From positions 277,341 to 341,340 of the forward strand of contig MNCI01001978.1 in assembly GCA_015680685.1 (NCBI GenBank): 64,000 nt of DNA, given 5' to 3'. Position numbers and translations under genes: made by a program. The notes beneath the pieces were generated by a model. The model worked only from the letters and a program-made list of their open reading frames with translations, searched no databases and was not told the origin of the DNA. Shown in pieces: positions 62,017 to 64,000 of this stretch. How positions within the stretch are numbered: position 1 is the first letter of the stretch; every line of letters starts with the position of its first letter. This stretch comes from Gnetum montanum. Taxonomy: Eukaryota > Streptophyta > Gnetopsida > Gnetales > Gnetaceae.

Positions 62017-62180
62017 TTGAGTGTGCGATATCGAGGGCAGGGCAAGGCATCCCTAGGGGAGAAACCCACATATCACTCTATCACTACCACCGGTCGTCAA
62101 CTCTACCTCCCCCTATATATGTTGATTGGACCAGTTTCAGCCATACCGTCCTGCATCCTTATAAATTTGGTCACGAAGGA
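62017..62180 (-). promoter_or_regulatory. Pol I-like promoter segment, copy 10 (spacer-promoter type II)
   Basis: The TATATAGGGGG core lies at 62,109-62,119 on the minus strand, with TTATAAGGATGCAGGACGG upstream. Confidence 0.5.
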
Positions 62181-62272
62181 TGAGCTCAAGGAGAGCGTTC
62201 TCAGGGAGAGCGCTCTCATGTGCATAGCACAAGGCACTCTCAAGGAGGGCATTCTCAAGGAGAATGCTCTCC
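62181..62272. repeat. 15-bp degenerate minisatellite, short block before gap
   Basis: This matches the sequence following copies 8 and 9 up to the gap. Confidence 0.8.
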
Positions 62273-62881
62273 NNNNNNNNNNNNNNNNNNNNNNNNNNNN
62301 NNNNNNNNNNNNNNNNNNNNNNNNNNNNNNNNNNNNNNNNNNNNNNNNNNNNNNNNNNNNNNNNNNNNNNNNNNNNNNNNNNNNNNNNNNNNNNNNNNNN
62401 NNNNNNNNNNNNNNNNNNNNNNNNNNNNNNNNNNNNNNNNNNNNNNNNNNNNNNNNNNNNNNNNNNNNNNNNNNNNNNNNNNNNNNNNNNNNNNNNNNNN
62501 NNNNNNNNNNNNNNNNNNNNNNNNNNNNNNNNNNNNNNNNNNNNNNNNNNNNNNNNNNNNNNNNNNNNNNNNNNNNNNNNNNNNNNNNNNNNNNNNNNNN
62601 NNNNNNNNNNNNNNNNNNNNNNNNNNNNNNNNNNNNNNNNNNNNNNNNNNNNNNNNNNNNNNNNNNNNNNNNNNNNNNNNNNNNNNNNNNNNNNNNNNNN
62701 NNNNNNNNNNNNNNNNNNNNNNNNNNNNNNNNNNNNNNNNNNNNNNNNNNNNNNNNNNNNNNNNNNNNNNNNNNNNNNNNNNNNNNNNNNNNNNNNNNNN
62801 NNNNNNNNNNNNNNNNNNNNNNNNNNNNNNNNNNNNNNNNNNNNNNNNNNNNNNNNNNNNNNNNNNNNNNNNNNNNNNNNN
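62273..62881. other. Assembly gap (N)
   Basis: 609 N inside the minisatellite, probably more of the same repeat. Confidence 0.99.
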
Positions 62882-63725
62882 CGTGCATAACGCAAGGTGC
62901 TCTCATGGAGAACGCTCTCATGGAGGCCACTCTAACGGACGATGCTCTCAGGGAAAACACTCTCAAGGAGGGCACTCTTTAACAAAACACTCTCAACGAG
63001 GGTGCTCCAAGGAGAATGCTTCCGATGAGGCTGCTATCAGAGAGACCACTCTCAAGGAGGGAATTCTTAGGGAGGGCACTCTTAGGAAGACCACTCTCAA
63101 GGAGGGTGTTTTCCATGGAGACTACTCTCAATGAGGGTGCTCTAGGGAGAATGCTCCCAATGAGGGCATCCTCAGTGAGATTGCTCTCAAGGAGGGTGTT
63201 CTCAAGGAGGGCACTCTTAGGAAGACCGCTCCCAAGGAGATTTCTCCCAATGAGGGTGCTCTCAATGAGGGTGCTCTAGGGAGAACACTCCCGATTAGGG
63301 CGTCCTTAGGAAGACCACTCTCAGAGAGGGAACTCTTACAAAGACTATTCTCAAGGAGACCAATCCCCATGAGCGCGCTCTCAGGGAGATCGCTCTCAAG
63401 GAGGACGTTCTCCAGGGACACTGCTCTCAATGAGGGCACTCCAAGGAGAATGCTACCGATGAGGACGTCCTTAGGGAGACCACTCTCAAGGAGGGCATTC
63501 TTAGGGAGAGCACTCTTAGGAAGGGCGCTTTCCAAAAGAATGCTTTCAAGGTGAAAACTCTCACGTGCATAACGCAAGGTGCTCTCATGGAGAACGCTCT
63601 CATGGAGGCTGCTCTCGGGGAGGGCGCTCTCGAAGAGAACATTCACACGAGGGTGCAAGGTGCTCTCAAGGAGAATGATCTTGCGAAGGCTACTCTGATG
63701 GAGGCAGCTCTCAAGGAGAATGCCT
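62882..63725. repeat. 15-bp degenerate minisatellite, block 12
   Basis: This is the last block of the 15-bp family in the window, with CTCACGTGCATAACGCAAGG variants at about 62,881 and 63,560. Confidence 0.85.
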
Positions 63726-64000
63726 CAATTGGGCAAATAGTTCGGCTATGCTCTGACGGAGGGACCGTTGGGCAAATGGTTGGTCACAAGGGATTGTTTA
63801 GCCAACAGTTGGTCACGAGGGACCGTTGGGACAACCCTTGATCACGAGGGACCATTTGGCCAACCATTGGTCACGAGGGACCATTGGGCCCACACTTGGT
63901 CATGAGGTTTCAGCCATACCATCCTACACCCTTAAAAATCTGGTCACGAACCGTTGGTCACAAGGGACCGTTTGGCCAACTGTTGTTCATGAGGGACCAT
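63726..64000. repeat. ~28-bp tandem repeat, third spacer family
   Basis: Units contain GGTCACGAGGGACCGT and TTGGCCAAC at a period near 28 bp. At 63,906-63,950 it includes a fragment of the promoter-upstream sequence (GTTTCAGCCATACCATCC, then CCCTTAAAAATCTGGTCACG). The tail of that fragment, GGTCACGA, equals the repeat's own core, so this family may have been born from the promoter flank. It runs off the window. Confidence 0.75.

Overview
The window looks like heterochromatic nuclear DNA from a land plant with a large genome. A decayed 5' piece of nuclear 18S rRNA, a Ty3/gypsy retrotransposon of the plant Tat type and very large fields of degenerate tandem repeats all point that way. The species cannot be named from the sequence. 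I see no intact single-copy host gene.

Most of the repeat fields read as a decayed, expanded rDNA intergenic spacer (IGS), oriented on the minus strand. A partial 18S pseudogene (9,438 down to 8,712) is preceded by a long 5' ETS-like tract holding ~645-bp tandem repeats (10,306-14,284). That tract ends at a segment resembling a plant Pol I core promoter (minus-strand TATATAGGGGG, about 14,396-14,406). Upstream lie kilobases of a degenerate 15-bp minisatellite interrupted by further promoter-like copies. Positions 1-6,900 repeat the arrangement of 10,306-16,850, so two spacer units stand in tandem. No 5.8S, 26S or complete 18S is present. A third long-unit array with a nearly invariant 646-bp period fills 39,939-46,975, and a third short-repeat family begins at 63,726.

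Two LTR retrotransposons are inserted in the minisatellite, each with a perfect 5-bp target duplication. Element 1 (21,312-39,381, minus strand, 18.07 kb, TSD ACTAT) is a Tat-type Ty3/gypsy element. It has one gag-pro frame (37,456 to 33,278) and one RT/RNaseH/aRNaseH/integrase frame (27,606 to ~24,000). Both are broken almost only by nonsense codons that a single transition can explain. Between protease and RT, on the opposite strand, lies an intron-containing gene (28,216-32,741). Its eight predicted exons keep one reading frame over 1,028 codons and begin with a region resembling an FCP1/NIF-type phosphatase. Element 2 (47,782-51,768, plus strand, TSD GAGAC) has ~1.6-kb LTRs and little visible interior. 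It shares its terminal bases, polypurine tract and a PPT-containing hairpin with element 1, so it is probably a non-autonomous partner.

The most unusual signals are structural. Three arrays of short hairpins with covarying stems and a constant 6-nt loop sit at the ends of element 1's coding modules. GCGTATACGC-type palindromes occur both in element 1's LTR and in the first intron of the antisense gene. A series of longer hairpins sits in the U3 of element 2. All three lack an explanation from the coding content. Assembly gaps at 49,168-49,992 and 62,273-62,881, and a single N at 55,703, limit what can be said there.
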